A stretch of 44,237 nucleotides of DNA from Bacteroidaceae bacterium (GTDB lineage: Bacteria > Bacteroidota > Bacteroidia > Bacteroidales > Bacteroidaceae): assembly GCA_017469525.1 (NCBI GenBank), contig JAFUGG010000012.1:1-44237 (forward strand), written 5' to 3'. The notes under the pieces are model-generated. The model was not told the DNA's origin. It did no database searches and worked only from the letters and a program-made list of their open reading frames with translations. The position numbers and the translations under genes were made by a program. Below are positions 1 through 11,000 of the stretch, in pieces. Each line of letters opens with the position of its first letter. Position 1 is the first letter of the stretch.

Positions 1-2
1 AG

Positions 3-1370
3 CTATTCAGTATCGACCACCCCAAGCAGCCTATCATTGACGAAGAGTTCAAATGGGCGACGAACTTTCGTTGTGGACGTGCAGTCGTGTCAAATCCAAA
101 CGAACCCATACGAATTATTGACACCAAGGGCAAGACCGTAGCTCAGCTGGGTAAAGACGTATGTGGTTGCTTCCCCTTCAATTCTGCAGGCTATGCAGAG
201 TTTGTGACCCAGGATAAAAAGCACGGTATCATCAACGTTAACGGCAAGATAATATTGAAACCAGAATTTTTCAACATAGAAGCGATGGGCAGTGACTATA
301 TCATCGTGAAGAAAGGAGAAGAGGACAAAAATTTTCAGATAACCGACTACAAAGGACATCAGTTAGGTAAAATAGACACAGGAAAATACAGTTCTTTCAG
401 TATCTCTGATAATGGTATGATAGTAGCAAATACGAGCATTGATAAAAGAAGCGTTGTTGCTTTGGACAAGACGGGGAAAAAGCTTTTTGATATAAAGAAA
501 TCTTCCAGTACGTGGTCATGCTATATGGATGGCTACCTTGTTTTCAGGAGCAGTGACGAGAAATTTGGTGTGGCTAATGACAAAGGCGAAAATGTCATCC
601 GTACGAAGTATGTCGATATATGGAACTTGGGTCATGGTGAGTTCGCAGCCAAGAAGAGTGACAAATGGGGCGTTGTTGATGCCAAGGACGAAACCGTCCT
701 GAACTTTGATTATGAGTATATCTCTGCCTATAAGGTGGGCAGTTACTATCTCACCCAAGATGGTAGCACGTGGGCACTTGTGGGGAGCAACGGCAAGGAG
801 GTCGCGGACTTCGATGACTACAAAACTAGTTCGGGCGATTATTATGTTATGTATGTTAATGTTGATGCATTGGCAGCTGCATTGGTGGAACGAATAGGTG
901 CCTTCGAGAAACCTATGACAGTGGCAGAACTTGCGGGCATAGCCAATTTGTCATTAGATGATTTTCATTATAGCAGTTCTGTTAGCTTTGACCAGAATAT
1001 CAATGATGGGGCATTGAATGGTAGCATAAGGTTGACTTATGATGGCGTATTGGCAGAAGAAAAGACACATACAGAGACTGTCGATGATGGGTGGTTCACG
1101 ACGGAACAGGTTATCAGCGATGGTTATGGGTGGTCCTCTGCCATGCCTACAAAAGCGTATGGTACCCTGACGCTGAATAGCAACCTCGGTGTGGACATGT
1201 CCACGCTTTGGAAAGCTGTCACCTCCCTAATAGCACAGGGACGGACGATGGAGGCCGACGGCGTTTACAGCAAGACTGTGAAATTCGGGAAGCAGGCCAT
1301 GAAGTGTAGAACAGAACTTGGTTGGAATGACTTTGACTTCACCATAGACATCACTTTTAGCAGCAACTAA
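3..1370 (+). CDS. WG-repeat (KWG) protein, 5'-truncated by the window edge
   Basis: The reading frame is open back to base 3 without a stop, so the GTG at 87 is only an internal codon and the gene starts outside the window. About 455 residues are visible. The first two thirds contain WG/KWG-type repeats: short units with a Gly-Lys turn followed by hydrophobic residues, such as KHGIINVNGKIILKPEF and KWGVVDAKDETVLNFDYEY. These are known to form beta-propeller-like or solenoid folds in bacterial proteins of unclear role. The last 150 residues or so (from about VDALAAALVERIG) show no WG repeats and may be a separate all-beta domain I do not recognise. No localisation signal is visible because the N-terminus is missing. 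The function is unknown. Confidence 0.85.
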   Translation, partial: LFSIDHPKQPIIDEEFKWATNFRCGRAVVSNPNEPIRIIDTKGKTVAQLGKDVCGCFPFNSAGYAEFVTQDKKHGIINVNGKIILKPEFFNIEAMGSDYIIVKKGEEDKNFQITDYKGHQLGKIDTGKYSSFSISDNGMIVANTSIDKRSVVALDKTGKKLFDIKKSSSTWSCYMDGYLVFRSSDEKFGVANDKGENVIRTKYVDIWNLGHGEFAAKKSDKWGVVDAKDETVLNFDYEYISAYKVGSYYLTQDGSTWALVGSNGKEVADFDDYKTSSGDYYVMYVNVDALAAALVERIGAFEKPMTVAELAGIANLSLDDFHYSSSVSFDQNINDGALNGSIRLTYDGVLAEEKTHTETVDDGWFTTEQVISDGYGWSSAMPTKAYGTLTLNSNLGVDMSTLWKAVTSLIAQGRTMEADGVYSKTVKFGKQAMKCRTELGWNDFDFTIDITFSSN

Positions 1371-1483
1371 TTATTAACAGACGAAACAACGGTTAGAGGG
1401 TACGCAGGCTGAGTTCTGTGTGCCCTTTTGCTTCTATGCGAAAGTATTTCCACTTGGAAAGAGAAAAACTTTCAACTCTAAAC

Positions 1484-1514
1484 TTTGAACTTTGAACTAT
1501 TTGTCGTACCTTTG
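1484..1514 (+). promoter_or_regulatory. tig promoter
   Basis: Bacteroidetes-type promoter: TTTG at 1484-1487, a 19-base spacer, then TACCTTTG (TAnnTTTG) at 1507-1514. It lies about 48 bases before the tig start. The -33 box sits in a short AACTTTGA repeat. Confidence 0.75.
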
Positions 1515-1561
1515 CACCCGCTTTAGAAGAAAAGGACAATTTTTAAACACAAATATAGACA

Positions 1562-2923
1562 ATGAAGATATCATTTGAGAACGTCGACAAGGTGAGCGCC
1601 CTGCTTACCCTGAACATCGAGAAGGCTGACTACGAAGAGAAAGTAAAGAAAGCCCTGAAGGACTTTAGCCACAGGGCAAGTTTGCCCGGCTTCCGCCCGG
1701 GAAAAGTGCCCGCATCACTCATCCAGAAGCGCTTCGGCGCTGAAATAAAGGCAGAGGAAATCAATAAGCTCCTCGGCGAGGAAATCAACAAGTACATCCG
1801 CGAGAACAAAGTGAACATGCTCGCAGAGCCCATGCCCAACGAGGAGAAAACGCCCGCCATGGACTTCGAGACGCAGGACGACTTCACCTTCGCCTTCGAC
1901 ATCGCGCTCGCTCCCGACTTCGACGCTAAGCTCTCCAAGAAAGACAAACTGACGTACTACGACATCAAGGTGGACGACGCCATCGTCGACCAGCAGGTGC
2001 AGAGCTACTGCCAGCGTGGCGGTCAGCAGGTCAAGGCAGAGGAGTACACTGCAGGCGACATGGTGAAGGGCACGCTCACTCAGCTCAATACAAAGAACAA
2101 CACCCTCAAGGACGGCCTGGTCGTCGAGGATGCCATGATGCTCCCCGAGTACATGAAGGACAAGAAGGAGAAGGCAAAGTTCGAAGGCGCTAAGCTGGGC
2201 GATGTCATCACCTTCAACCCCGCTAAGGCTCACGGCGACAATGCCACTGAACTCGCCAGCCTGCTCCACATCACAAAGGAAGAGGCTGAGGGCATGAAGT
2301 CCAACTTCAACTTCCAGGTAAGCGAGATACTGCACTACGAGCCCGCCAAGGTCACTCAGGAGCTCTTCGACCAGGTGCTCGGCAAAGACGTCGTCAAGAG
2401 CGAGGAGGAGTTCCGCAAGTTCATCGCCGACGACATCAAGAAGAACTTCAACGGCGAGGCTGAGTATCAGTTCACTCAAGACCTCCGCGAGTATATCCTG
2501 GGCCGTGTAGGCAAGGTAGAGTTCCCCGAAGCACTCCTGAAGCGCTTCATGAAGCTTCGCAATCAGGACAAGGGCGAGCAGTACGTCGACGACAACTTCG
2601 AGAAGAGCCTGCCCGAACTGCTCTGGCACCTCGCTAAGGAACAAATCTGCGACCAGCTCGAGGTGAAGGTTCAGCATGAGGATGTCCTCGAGACAGCCAA
2701 GCACTACACACGCCTGCAGTTCGCTCAGTACGGCATGGTGAACATCCCCGACGAGTCCATCACCAAGTACGCTGCTGAGATGCTCAAGAACGAGCAGCAG
2801 GCACAAGGCCTCGTGGAGCGCACCGTCGAGAACCTCATGGCCGCAAAGGCCAAGGAAGCCGTCACGCTCAAGACGAAGGAAGTGACCATCGAAGAGTTCC
2901 GCAAGCTCACGGAGAAGAAGTAA
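1562..2923 (+). CDS. tig: Trigger factor, ribosome-associated chaperone
   Basis: Trigger factor binds ribosomal protein L23 at the peptide exit tunnel and shields nascent chains. The 453-residue length fits the family. The N-terminal ribosome-binding domain carries the signature loop GFRPGK at residues 43-48 followed by VPASLIQKRFG. A diverged FKBP-like middle segment (about residues 150-245) follows, and the rest is the long helical C-terminal domain. The ATG at 1562 is preceded by an A-rich leader and a good promoter. The next genes are clpP, clpX and recQ on the same strand, a common order in Bacteroidales that couples folding with proteolysis. The 285-base gap to clpP could hold a second promoter. 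Identification is secure. Confidence 0.96.
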   Translation: MKISFENVDKVSALLTLNIEKADYEEKVKKALKDFSHRASLPGFRPGKVPASLIQKRFGAEIKAEEINKLLGEEINKYIRENKVNMLAEPMPNEEKTPAMDFETQDDFTFAFDIALAPDFDAKLSKKDKLTYYDIKVDDAIVDQQVQSYCQRGGQQVKAEEYTAGDMVKGTLTQLNTKNNTLKDGLVVEDAMMLPEYMKDKKEKAKFEGAKLGDVITFNPAKAHGDNATELASLLHITKEEAEGMKSNFNFQVSEILHYEPAKVTQELFDQVLGKDVVKSEEEFRKFIADDIKKNFNGEAEYQFTQDLREYILGRVGKVEFPEALLKRFMKLRNQDKGEQYVDDNFEKSLPELLWHLAKEQICDQLEVKVQHEDVLETAKHYTRLQFAQYGMVNIPDESITKYAAEMLKNEQQAQGLVERTVENLMAAKAKEAVTLKTKEVTIEEFRKLTEKK

Positions 2924-3208
2924 GACAATTTAGCTTTAGGAAGTTAAAGAATGGAGTTAAATAGGGAGTTAAGCCAGTTATGCTGGCTGGAAGTAAAGCA
3001 CTGCGTGCTGGACAATAGCTTTGGAAGTCACCTGCTTAAGTATTGTCCTTTTATAACTTCCACGAGTGAAAGCGAGTTGACTTCCATTTTTACTTCCTCT
3101 TTTACTTCCGAATCTTCAGTAAGAAGATATAGAAGGTAGTGCGTGCGAGCGCGTATGCGTGCGCGCGCATTATTATATATAATGTATATATAAGGCAAAC
3201 ACAACAAT
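2924..3208. other. tig-clpP intergenic region with repeats and a GC/AT-alternating leader
   Basis: No convincing gene is present. It holds GAGTTAAA-type and GGAAGTAAAA-type short repeats and an inverted pair GGACAATA ... TATTGTCC (about 3010-3050). A TAGCTTTG sequence at 3016-3023 could be a weak -7 box, but no TTTG is at the right distance. Bases 3139-3195 form a strongly alternating purine-pyrimidine stretch (GTGCGTGCGAGCGCG..., then TATATATAA) just before clpP. A similar stretch occurs at about 7996-8030. Confidence 0.6.
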
Positions 3209-3880
3209 ATGGAGAACGAATTTCGCAAGTTCGCAACCCGTCATCTGGGAATGAACAGCATGGTGCTCGACGACGTCATCAGCATGCAAAATCAGTACCT
3301 CAATCCCTACATCCTTGAGGAACGCCAGTTGAATGTCACGCAGATGGACGTCTTCAGCCGACTCATGATGGACCGCATCATCTTCCTCGGCACACAAATT
3401 GACGACTACACTGCCAACACGCTGCAGGCTCAGCTTCTCTTCCTCGACAGCAGCGACCCGGGTAAGGACATCAGCATCTACGTCAACAGCCCTGGCGGAA
3501 GTGTGCACGCAGGACTCGGCATCTACGATACGATGCAGTTCATCTCAAGCGACGTCGCCACCATCTGCACAGGCATGGCTGCCAGCATGGCTGCCGTTCT
3601 GCTCGTGGCAGGCAAGGAAGGAAAGCGCAGCGCACTGAAGCACAGCCGTGTCATGATACACCAGCCGATGGGCGGTGCACAGGGTCAGGCCAGCGACATC
3701 GAGATAACAGCCCGCGAGATTCAGAAGCTCAAGAAGGAGCTCTACACCATCATCGCCGAGCACTCCCACACCGACTTCGACAAGGTCTGGGCAGACAGCG
3801 ACCGCGACTACTGGATGACAGCGGAAGAGGCCAAGGAGTATGGCATGATCGACCGCGTGATGATGCGTAAGGAGGATTAG
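3209..3880 (+). CDS. clpP: ATP-dependent Clp protease proteolytic subunit ClpP
   Basis: ClpP is the cytosolic serine peptidase that forms two stacked heptamers and degrades proteins fed in by ClpX. At 223 residues it has the normal length. The catalytic triad is readable: Ser126 in GMAASMAAVLL, His151 in MIHQPMGG, and Asp200 in DSDRDYWMT. The oxyanion-hole motif SPGGSV lies at residues 94-99. An N-terminal extension of roughly 30 residues before the conserved core is usual in Bacteroidales. clpX starts 8 bases after the stop, so the two are almost certainly co-transcribed and the gene pair forms ClpXP. Confidence 0.97.
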   Translation: MENEFRKFATRHLGMNSMVLDDVISMQNQYLNPYILEERQLNVTQMDVFSRLMMDRIIFLGTQIDDYTANTLQAQLLFLDSSDPGKDISIYVNSPGGSVHAGLGIYDTMQFISSDVATICTGMAASMAAVLLVAGKEGKRSALKHSRVMIHQPMGGAQGQASDIEITAREIQKLKKELYTIIAEHSHTDFDKVWADSDRDYWMTAEEAKEYGMIDRVMMRKED

Positions 3881-3888
3881 GGAACAGT

Positions 3889-5111
<1,223 letters not shown>

Positions 5112-5130
<19 letters not shown>

Positions 5131-5250
5131 AGAAATGAAGGAATGAGAAAATGAAGGAATGAAAAAATGAGGGAATGAAAGAATGAAAGATTGAGAAGGC
5201 CTTCTTTTCACGGTTCTTTCATTCTTTCATTCTTTCATTTCTTCATTTTT
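5112..5250 (+). repeat. GAATGAAA short tandem repeat forming a long hairpin after clpX
   Basis: Imperfect 7-8 bp units (GAATGAAA, GAAGGAAT and similar) run from the end of clpX to about 5192. The complementary TTTCATTC units run from about 5215 to 5245, so the transcript can fold into a long imperfect hairpin followed by TTTTTAT. It may serve as the clpPX terminator. The same repeat family flanks the four-helix-bundle gene near 22 kb. Confidence 0.75.
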
Positions 5251-5261
5251 ATCTCAAAACA

Positions 5262-5293
5262 TTTGGTAGTTTGCGCAAAAAGACGTAACTTTG
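5262..5293 (+). promoter_or_regulatory. recQ promoter
   Basis: TTTG at 5262-5265, a 20-base spacer, and TAACTTTG at 5286-5293, about 28 bases before the recQ ATG. This fits the Bacteroidetes consensus well and suggests recQ has its own transcription start. Confidence 0.7.
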
Positions 5294-5321
5294 TCTTTAG
5301 CTATGTTCTAATGCCACCCAA

Positions 5322-7499
5322 ATGACAGAGATTAACCTGACTGACCAACTAAAGCATTACTTTGGCTTCGACACCTTCAAGGGCGACCAGGAAGCTATCA
5401 TCCGTAACCTTCTCGACGGCAAGGACACCTTCGTGCTGATGCCTACTGGCGGCGGCAAGTCCCTGTGCTATCAGTTGCCGGCTCTCATCAGCGAAGGCAC
5501 GGCCATCGTGGTCTCTCCGCTCATCGCTCTCATGAAGAACCAGGTGGACGCCATACGTCAGGTGACCGACGACGACGGCATTGCACACTATCTCAACTCC
5601 TCGCTCAGCAAGGCGCAGATAGATGCCGTGAAGGACGACGTCATTGCCGGACGCACGAAGCTGCTCTACGTGGCACCCGAGTCGCTGACCAAGGAGGAGA
5701 ACATTCGCTTCCTCTCCGCAACGAAGATATCGTTCTATGCCGTCGATGAGGCACATTGCATCTCGGAGTGGGGTCACGACTTCCGTCCCGAGTACCGCAA
5801 CATCCGCCCCCTCGTGGAGCAGATAGGCAAGGCACCCATCATTGCCCTGACCGCCACGGCCACCGACAAGGTGCGCACCGACATCAAGAAAAACCTCGGC
5901 ATCCCTGATGCCACAGAGTTCAAGAGCTCTTTCAACCGCCCCAACCTCTACTACGAGATACGTCCCAAGACGAAGGATGTCGATAAGGACATCACGCGCT
6001 TCGTGCTCCAGAACAAAGGCAAGAGCGGCATCATCTACTGTCTGAGCCGCCGCCGCGTGGAAGAACTGGCTGAGATGCTGCAGGCCAACAACATCAAGGC
6101 TCGCGCCTACCATGCCGGAATGGAGTCGGCAGACAGAGCCGAGACACAGGACGACTTCCTCATGGAACGCATCGACGTCATCGTCGCCACCATAGCTTTC
6201 GGCATGGGCATCGACAAACCCGACGTCCGATACGTCATCCACTACGACATACCCAAGAGCCTCGAAGGCTATTACCAAGAAACGGGACGCGCCGGACGAG
6301 ACGGCGGAGAAGGACTCTGCATCACATTCTTCTCGCCCCACGACCTGCGAAAGCTCGAGAAATTCATGCAGGGCAAACCCGTGGCAGAGCAAGACATCGG
6401 CCGACAGCTCCTGCAGGAGACGGCAGCATACGCCGAGACATCCGTCTGCCGACGCAAGTTCCTGCTCCACTACTTCGGCGAGGAATACGAACCCGACAAC
6501 TGCGGCAAGTGCGACAACTGCCTCCATCCGCGCGAACGCATCCGTGCCGTCAGCGAACTGCTGCAGGTGCTCAAGGTCATCAATGCCGTCAAGGAAAGCT
6601 TCAAGACGCAGCATGTCATCGACATCCTCGTAGGCAACGAGACGGACGATGTCATAGCACATCGCCACGAACTCCTCAACTGCTTCGGCTGTGGCGACGA
6701 CCATGAGGAATCATTCTGGAACGCCGTCATACGTCAGGCCATGATATCGGGCTACATACAGAAAGGCATCGAGAACTACGGCCTTCTCAGCATCACACCC
6801 GAGGGACGCAACTACATGAAAGAGCCAGAAGAGTTCTACATCACCGAAGACCGTGAGTTCGACGACTTCAACGACGCAGCAGGCGAAGGCACATCCGTGC
6901 TCGACGAGACACTCTTCGCCATGCTCAAGGACCTGCGGCGCGACGTGGCACGACGCAAGAACCTGCCGCCGTACGTCATCTTCCAGGACCCGTCCCTCGA
7001 GGACATGGCCACATCCTATCCCACGACGGTCGAAGAACTCAAGAACATCAAGGGAGTGGGAGCTGGGAAGGCCGTACGCTACGGAGCCGAGTTCTGCCAA
7101 CTCATAGCACGCTACTGCGAAGAAAACGAGATAGACCGCTTCGAAGACTTCCGCATCCGCACCCCGGCCAACAAGAGTGCCGACAAGATAAGCATCATCA
7201 CATCCATCGACCGCCAGGTGGACCTCGACGAGATAGCCCGCACCAAAGGGCTCACCCTCTCCGAACTGCTCGACGAAATCTACACCATCGTCGATAGCGG
7301 CACACGGCTCAACCTCGACTACTACATCCGCGAGGTCATGGACGACGACCACATGCAGGACATCTACGACTACTTCCGCGAGGCAGAAGACCCCGACATA
7401 GACGAAGCACTCGATGAATTTGCCGACGACGAAGACGAATACACCGAGGAGGAGATAAAGCTCGTACGCATCAAGTTCCTCTCCGAGAACGCCAACTGA
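5322..7499 (+). CDS. recQ: ATP-dependent DNA helicase RecQ
   Basis: RecQ unwinds DNA 3' to 5' in recombination and fork repair. The 725 residues show Walker A PTGGGKS (41-47), the box DEAH (142-145) followed by CISEWGHDFRPEY, and the helicase C domain with ETGRAGRDG. A zinc-binding segment follows (CRRKFLLHYFGE...CGKCDNC, around 377-402), then a winged-helix RQC domain and an HRDC domain around KNLPPYVIFQDPSLEDMA. A further C-terminal helical domain and an acidic tail end the protein. It is longer than E. coli RecQ because of the C-terminal extension, which is common in Bacteroidetes homologues. It follows clpX but has its own promoter. Confidence 0.96.
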   Translation: MTEINLTDQLKHYFGFDTFKGDQEAIIRNLLDGKDTFVLMPTGGGKSLCYQLPALISEGTAIVVSPLIALMKNQVDAIRQVTDDDGIAHYLNSSLSKAQIDAVKDDVIAGRTKLLYVAPESLTKEENIRFLSATKISFYAVDEAHCISEWGHDFRPEYRNIRPLVEQIGKAPIIALTATATDKVRTDIKKNLGIPDATEFKSSFNRPNLYYEIRPKTKDVDKDITRFVLQNKGKSGIIYCLSRRRVEELAEMLQANNIKARAYHAGMESADRAETQDDFLMERIDVIVATIAFGMGIDKPDVRYVIHYDIPKSLEGYYQETGRAGRDGGEGLCITFFSPHDLRKLEKFMQGKPVAEQDIGRQLLQETAAYAETSVCRRKFLLHYFGEEYEPDNCGKCDNCLHPRERIRAVSELLQVLKVINAVKESFKTQHVIDILVGNETDDVIAHRHELLNCFGCGDDHEESFWNAVIRQAMISGYIQKGIENYGLLSITPEGRNYMKEPEEFYITEDREFDDFNDAAGEGTSVLDETLFAMLKDLRRDVARRKNLPPYVIFQDPSLEDMATSYPTTVEELKNIKGVGAGKAVRYGAEFCQLIARYCEENEIDRFEDFRIRTPANKSADKISIITSIDRQVDLDEIARTKGLTLSELLDEIYTIVDSGTRLNLDYYIREVMDDDHMQDIYDYFREAEDPDIDEALDEFADDEDEYTEEEIKLVRIKFLSENAN

Positions 7500-7686
7500 T
7501 AAAGGAGCGAAGTGCAGGGAGCAAGGAGCAAGAGAATAGAAGAAACGCCCCAAAGAGAGCCAAGACTTTAATGACTATTATTGCTATTCGGTGGGAATTT
7601 TTGTGTCTTCAATCCTGCAGCGTAGCACTTCGTGTCTTCGTTTCTTTGTGTTAGATAACATATATTTTCCCCCGACAGCAATAGTA

Positions 7687-7884
7687 TACTGAACTTCCGT
7701 AACTTCAGTATACTAATTCTTCGGGCAAGGCATGCTAATACTTTGAAAGAGGTATGCCGATTTGCTCAAAGAGGTATACCTCTTCAGTCAAGGAGGTACA
7801 CCGATTTGGTCAAGGAGGTATACCTCTTCGCCTAAAGAGGTACAGGCAATAACAAGAGAGGGTATATAAAAGTACACCACTCAG
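7687..7884. repeat. 22-bp-period tandem array A (about nine units)
   Basis: Units start at 7687, 7709, 7731, 7753, 7775, 7797, 7819, 7841 and 7863, exactly 22 bases apart. The outer units are diverged; the central ones are well kept. The best core is the 16-bp perfect palindrome AAGAGGTATACCTCTT. Units alternate between a CCTCTT and a CCGATT version, giving a 44-bp higher-order repeat. The first unit contains a perfect 11-bp inverted pair (AGTATACTGAA ... TTCAGTATACT). The array at 31509-31596 has the same palindromic core. It lies between recQ and the secreted-protein gene. Confidence 0.85.
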
Positions 7885-7952
7885 GCAGGACTTTGCTTCA
7901 TTTTGCCCTCAATTTGTGCCAAATTCACCATCTTTAACATGAATTAACAAAT

Positions 7953-7987
7953 GGGGGGGGGAGATTACTAAATAATGTTTACCTTTG
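7953..7987 (+). promoter_or_regulatory. Promoter of the 1006-residue secreted protein, with a nine-G tract in the -33 region
   Basis: TACCTTTG at 7980-7987 is a canonical -7 element. At the position where the -33 TTTG is expected there is instead a run of nine G (7953-7961), separated from the -7 element by 18 bases. The leader from the inferred start to the ATG at 8100 is about 105 nt and contains alternating GCGCGCG and TATTATATAA. Confidence 0.55.
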
Positions 7988-8099
7988 CACCGAAAAGTGC
8001 ACGTACATACATACGCGCGCGTATTATATAATAAGGTAAAAAGGAATAATAAGGTAAAAAGGAAATCACAACGTAATTATTAACTTAACAAATATCATT

Positions 8100-11000
8100 A
8101 TGAAGAAAGGATTACTATTCCTCATGCTGTCCATGCTGACTATAGGCGCATGGGCAGACACCTACACGCCTGTGGAGTACATTGCCACGACAACATCAAT
8201 GAAGGACGGCGACAGCAATGCCAATGTTCCCTACATCAACACAGGCTATGTACACAAGGCCAACACAAAGATTGAAATGGAGTGTGCCATAACTGCGGAG
8301 CAAGAAAACTGGGAAGCTCTCTTCGGTACCCGAAATGGTGACGGTAACACGACAAACGGAGCGTTTGTCTTCTTCTGGAGAACGAACGGAAGTAATGTTG
8401 GCTGTTATAATAGAGGTGATGGAGAAAAAGCTGGTAGTAATTCTATTCCTAAAGATGAGCGCATAAAGGTGCTTGCCAACCCGGGTTCCGTTACAATTAA
8501 AAAGGTAAGTGATAATTCCGATGTTACCACTATTAGCACTCCAGAAGCAAACGCATCAGTTGGCGCATCTCACAAGCCAATCTATATCTTTGACACGAAT
8601 ACCACTGGTAGTGAAGGTCTGCACCCCGACGGAAGCCGTAGCTACATGAAACTCTACAACTTCAGAATATACGAGGGCGATGACCTCGTACATTACTATG
8701 TCCCTGTAAAGCGGGACAACGATAACAAGCCGGGATTGTATGACTTGAAGACGGGTTCTTTTGTCACTTCTGAAACTTCCAAGAACTTTGACGCTAGTAC
8801 TACTGTTCAGACCTTTACCACATGGAGCACTGGCGACGCTATCCTGCCTTCTATTAAGTATGGCGGCTCATATAGTGCTTATACATGGACAAAAGATTTA
8901 GGACATGGTTGGGCAGATGAGGATTATAACATAATAGCAGGCACTCCGGCGGAAATTAGCGGGAAGAAGTGGTATGAAACGGACTATGCGCCAAGTTCTG
9001 AATGGCAATTTGGGAACAGCGTCTTGCCAAACAGTTGGTCATCAGACATGGGTGATATCTATGTGCGACGCCAATTTATTATAGCAAATAATGCATCGCT
9101 TCCTAGCACTGTCTATATGCCTGCGCCGCACGACGACGCGCCTTGCGAATACTATATCAACGGCACGCTTGTATGGAGCCGCACGGGCGATGAACTAGCT
9201 ATCGGTGCAGATGCTACAGAGAAATATGGAATAGCAAATGGTTGGTATGAAGGTGAAGTTATACGCCTGACAAATGAGCAAAAGGCACTCATCAAGACAG
9301 ACGGTACCGTGAATGTGTTTGCTTTCCATGTCCACCAGAACTGGGGCGGACGTTATGCTGACGGTGGTCTTTATGGAGACGCTGGAACAGCAGGAAGCCC
9401 ATCAAAACAGTTTACAGACAACTACCCTGCTATTGATGCCCTCATTGCCCTCTGCGAGACAGAAAATACAACAAATGATGCTAGTTTCCAGACAGCTATT
9501 GACAATGCCAAGGCACATCAAAATATGTTACAGAATACGACTAATCGTTTCAACGACCTTGTTGTCGCCCGCAAGCGTCATAATGCAGAAAAAGTTGTTG
9601 AGGAGTTTATAGGTACAGCTCCAGCAGATGGCCTTGAGTGCTATCTTTATAATGTGGGCGAGAAGAAATTTCTCTGCGGTGGCAACGATTGGGGCACCCA
9701 TGCATCGCTTGGATTTGCAGCACATTTTGTAACTCTGCATCAAGTAGATGGGGGGTATAAAATCCAAACACATTTGCCCAATGGCACTGAAGGAACTAAC
9801 GATTTCCTTGGCGAAAACGGTTATGTGGACACGACGGGAGACACATGGATGTTTGCTACAATTGACGGCAACTATAATATAAAGCTTGCCTCGGATAATA
9901 CTCGTCTTTTAGGCTATGAGTCGCCTACAGTTAATCAGGTATCTACCAATTGCAAAACAACAACAGGTGCTACCAATCAATGGAAACTTGTGACCAAGGC
10001 GGAACGTGATGCTCTGCTAACTGATGCAACGCCAGACAATCCGATAGATGCCACCTATTACATAGACAATCCAGGCTTTGACCAGCGTTGGTCAATCAGT
10101 AACTGGACGTTGTCAGAAGATATGGCTGTTAATAATCGTGGTCAGCAAAAGAGCGATTTTGTAGTATCAGGGTGGAATGAAAAGGACAATGGTAATACAA
10201 AAGAAAATTATCGTATTGAACAGGTGATAACAGGTCTTATGCCTGGTCTCTATGAGGTGGGCGTACAAGCATGTTACCGTCATGGCGGTGATAGTGAGGA
10301 TGATGGTGAGAGTTATGCCAAACTCTTTGCAAACAATGAGGAGACGATAATTAAAGGCGTAAAAGCTGAGATAAATAAAATACCCCAATATACGACACTT
10401 GGCACTGATGAAAAGGCGATAGAAGCCTTCCAGACAGGTTTATATAAGAATAAGGTTCGGGTGGCAGTTGGCTCAGATGGCGAACTTACCATCGGCGTGA
10501 AGCGTGATGCTGCCGACTTCACACCATACGACTGGCTTGCCGCCGATAACTTCCGCCTGACTTATCTCGGTCCTACATCTGAGTCTGTTACTATTACCAG
10601 CGCCGGCTATGCTACTTATTGCAGCGAGAATGCTCTCGACTTCACAGGTAAAGACATCAAGGCATACGTCGGAACTAAGACTGGCGACAAGTTGACCTTC
10701 ACTCCTATCACTCAGGTTCCTGCTAACACTGGTTTGCTGCTTGTCTATGAAGGCGGTAAGACGGAGGATGTGCCTGTCATTGCATCTGCTTCAGCAATAG
10801 CAGAAAACTGCCTCGTCGGTGTGAACGTAGAGACAACTATAAACAGCAACGACTACATCCTGAATAAGATTAATGACGGTGTAGGCTTCTACAAGGCCGG
10901 CTCATTCACAACGCTCGGTGCCCACAAGGCATACATTCCCGCTGCTGTTGGTAACGGCGTGAAGGGCTTCACCATTGACTTCGACGACGATGCAACGGGC

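Larger units (their letters stand above)
7500..8099. other. 600-base intergenic region: no gene; 22-bp array, poly-G tract, promoter
   Basis: I see no gene here. In order it holds a stretch of CTTCGTGTCTT-type short repeats (7600-7650), the motif GACAGCAATA at 7674-7683, and a long 22-bp-period array (7687-7884). A run of nine G (7953-7961), a -7 element at 7980-7987 and an alternating GC-rich leader up to the ATG at 8100 follow. Confidence 0.7.

Noticed and set aside
1715..2806. A 363-codon minus-strand open frame over trigger factor
   Set aside because: It is a shadow of the tig coding sequence with no recognisable family.
2951..3139. A 62-codon plus-strand open frame between tig and clpP
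   Set aside because: It is built mostly from GAGTTAAA and TTACTTCC repeats, with no promoter or family resemblance.
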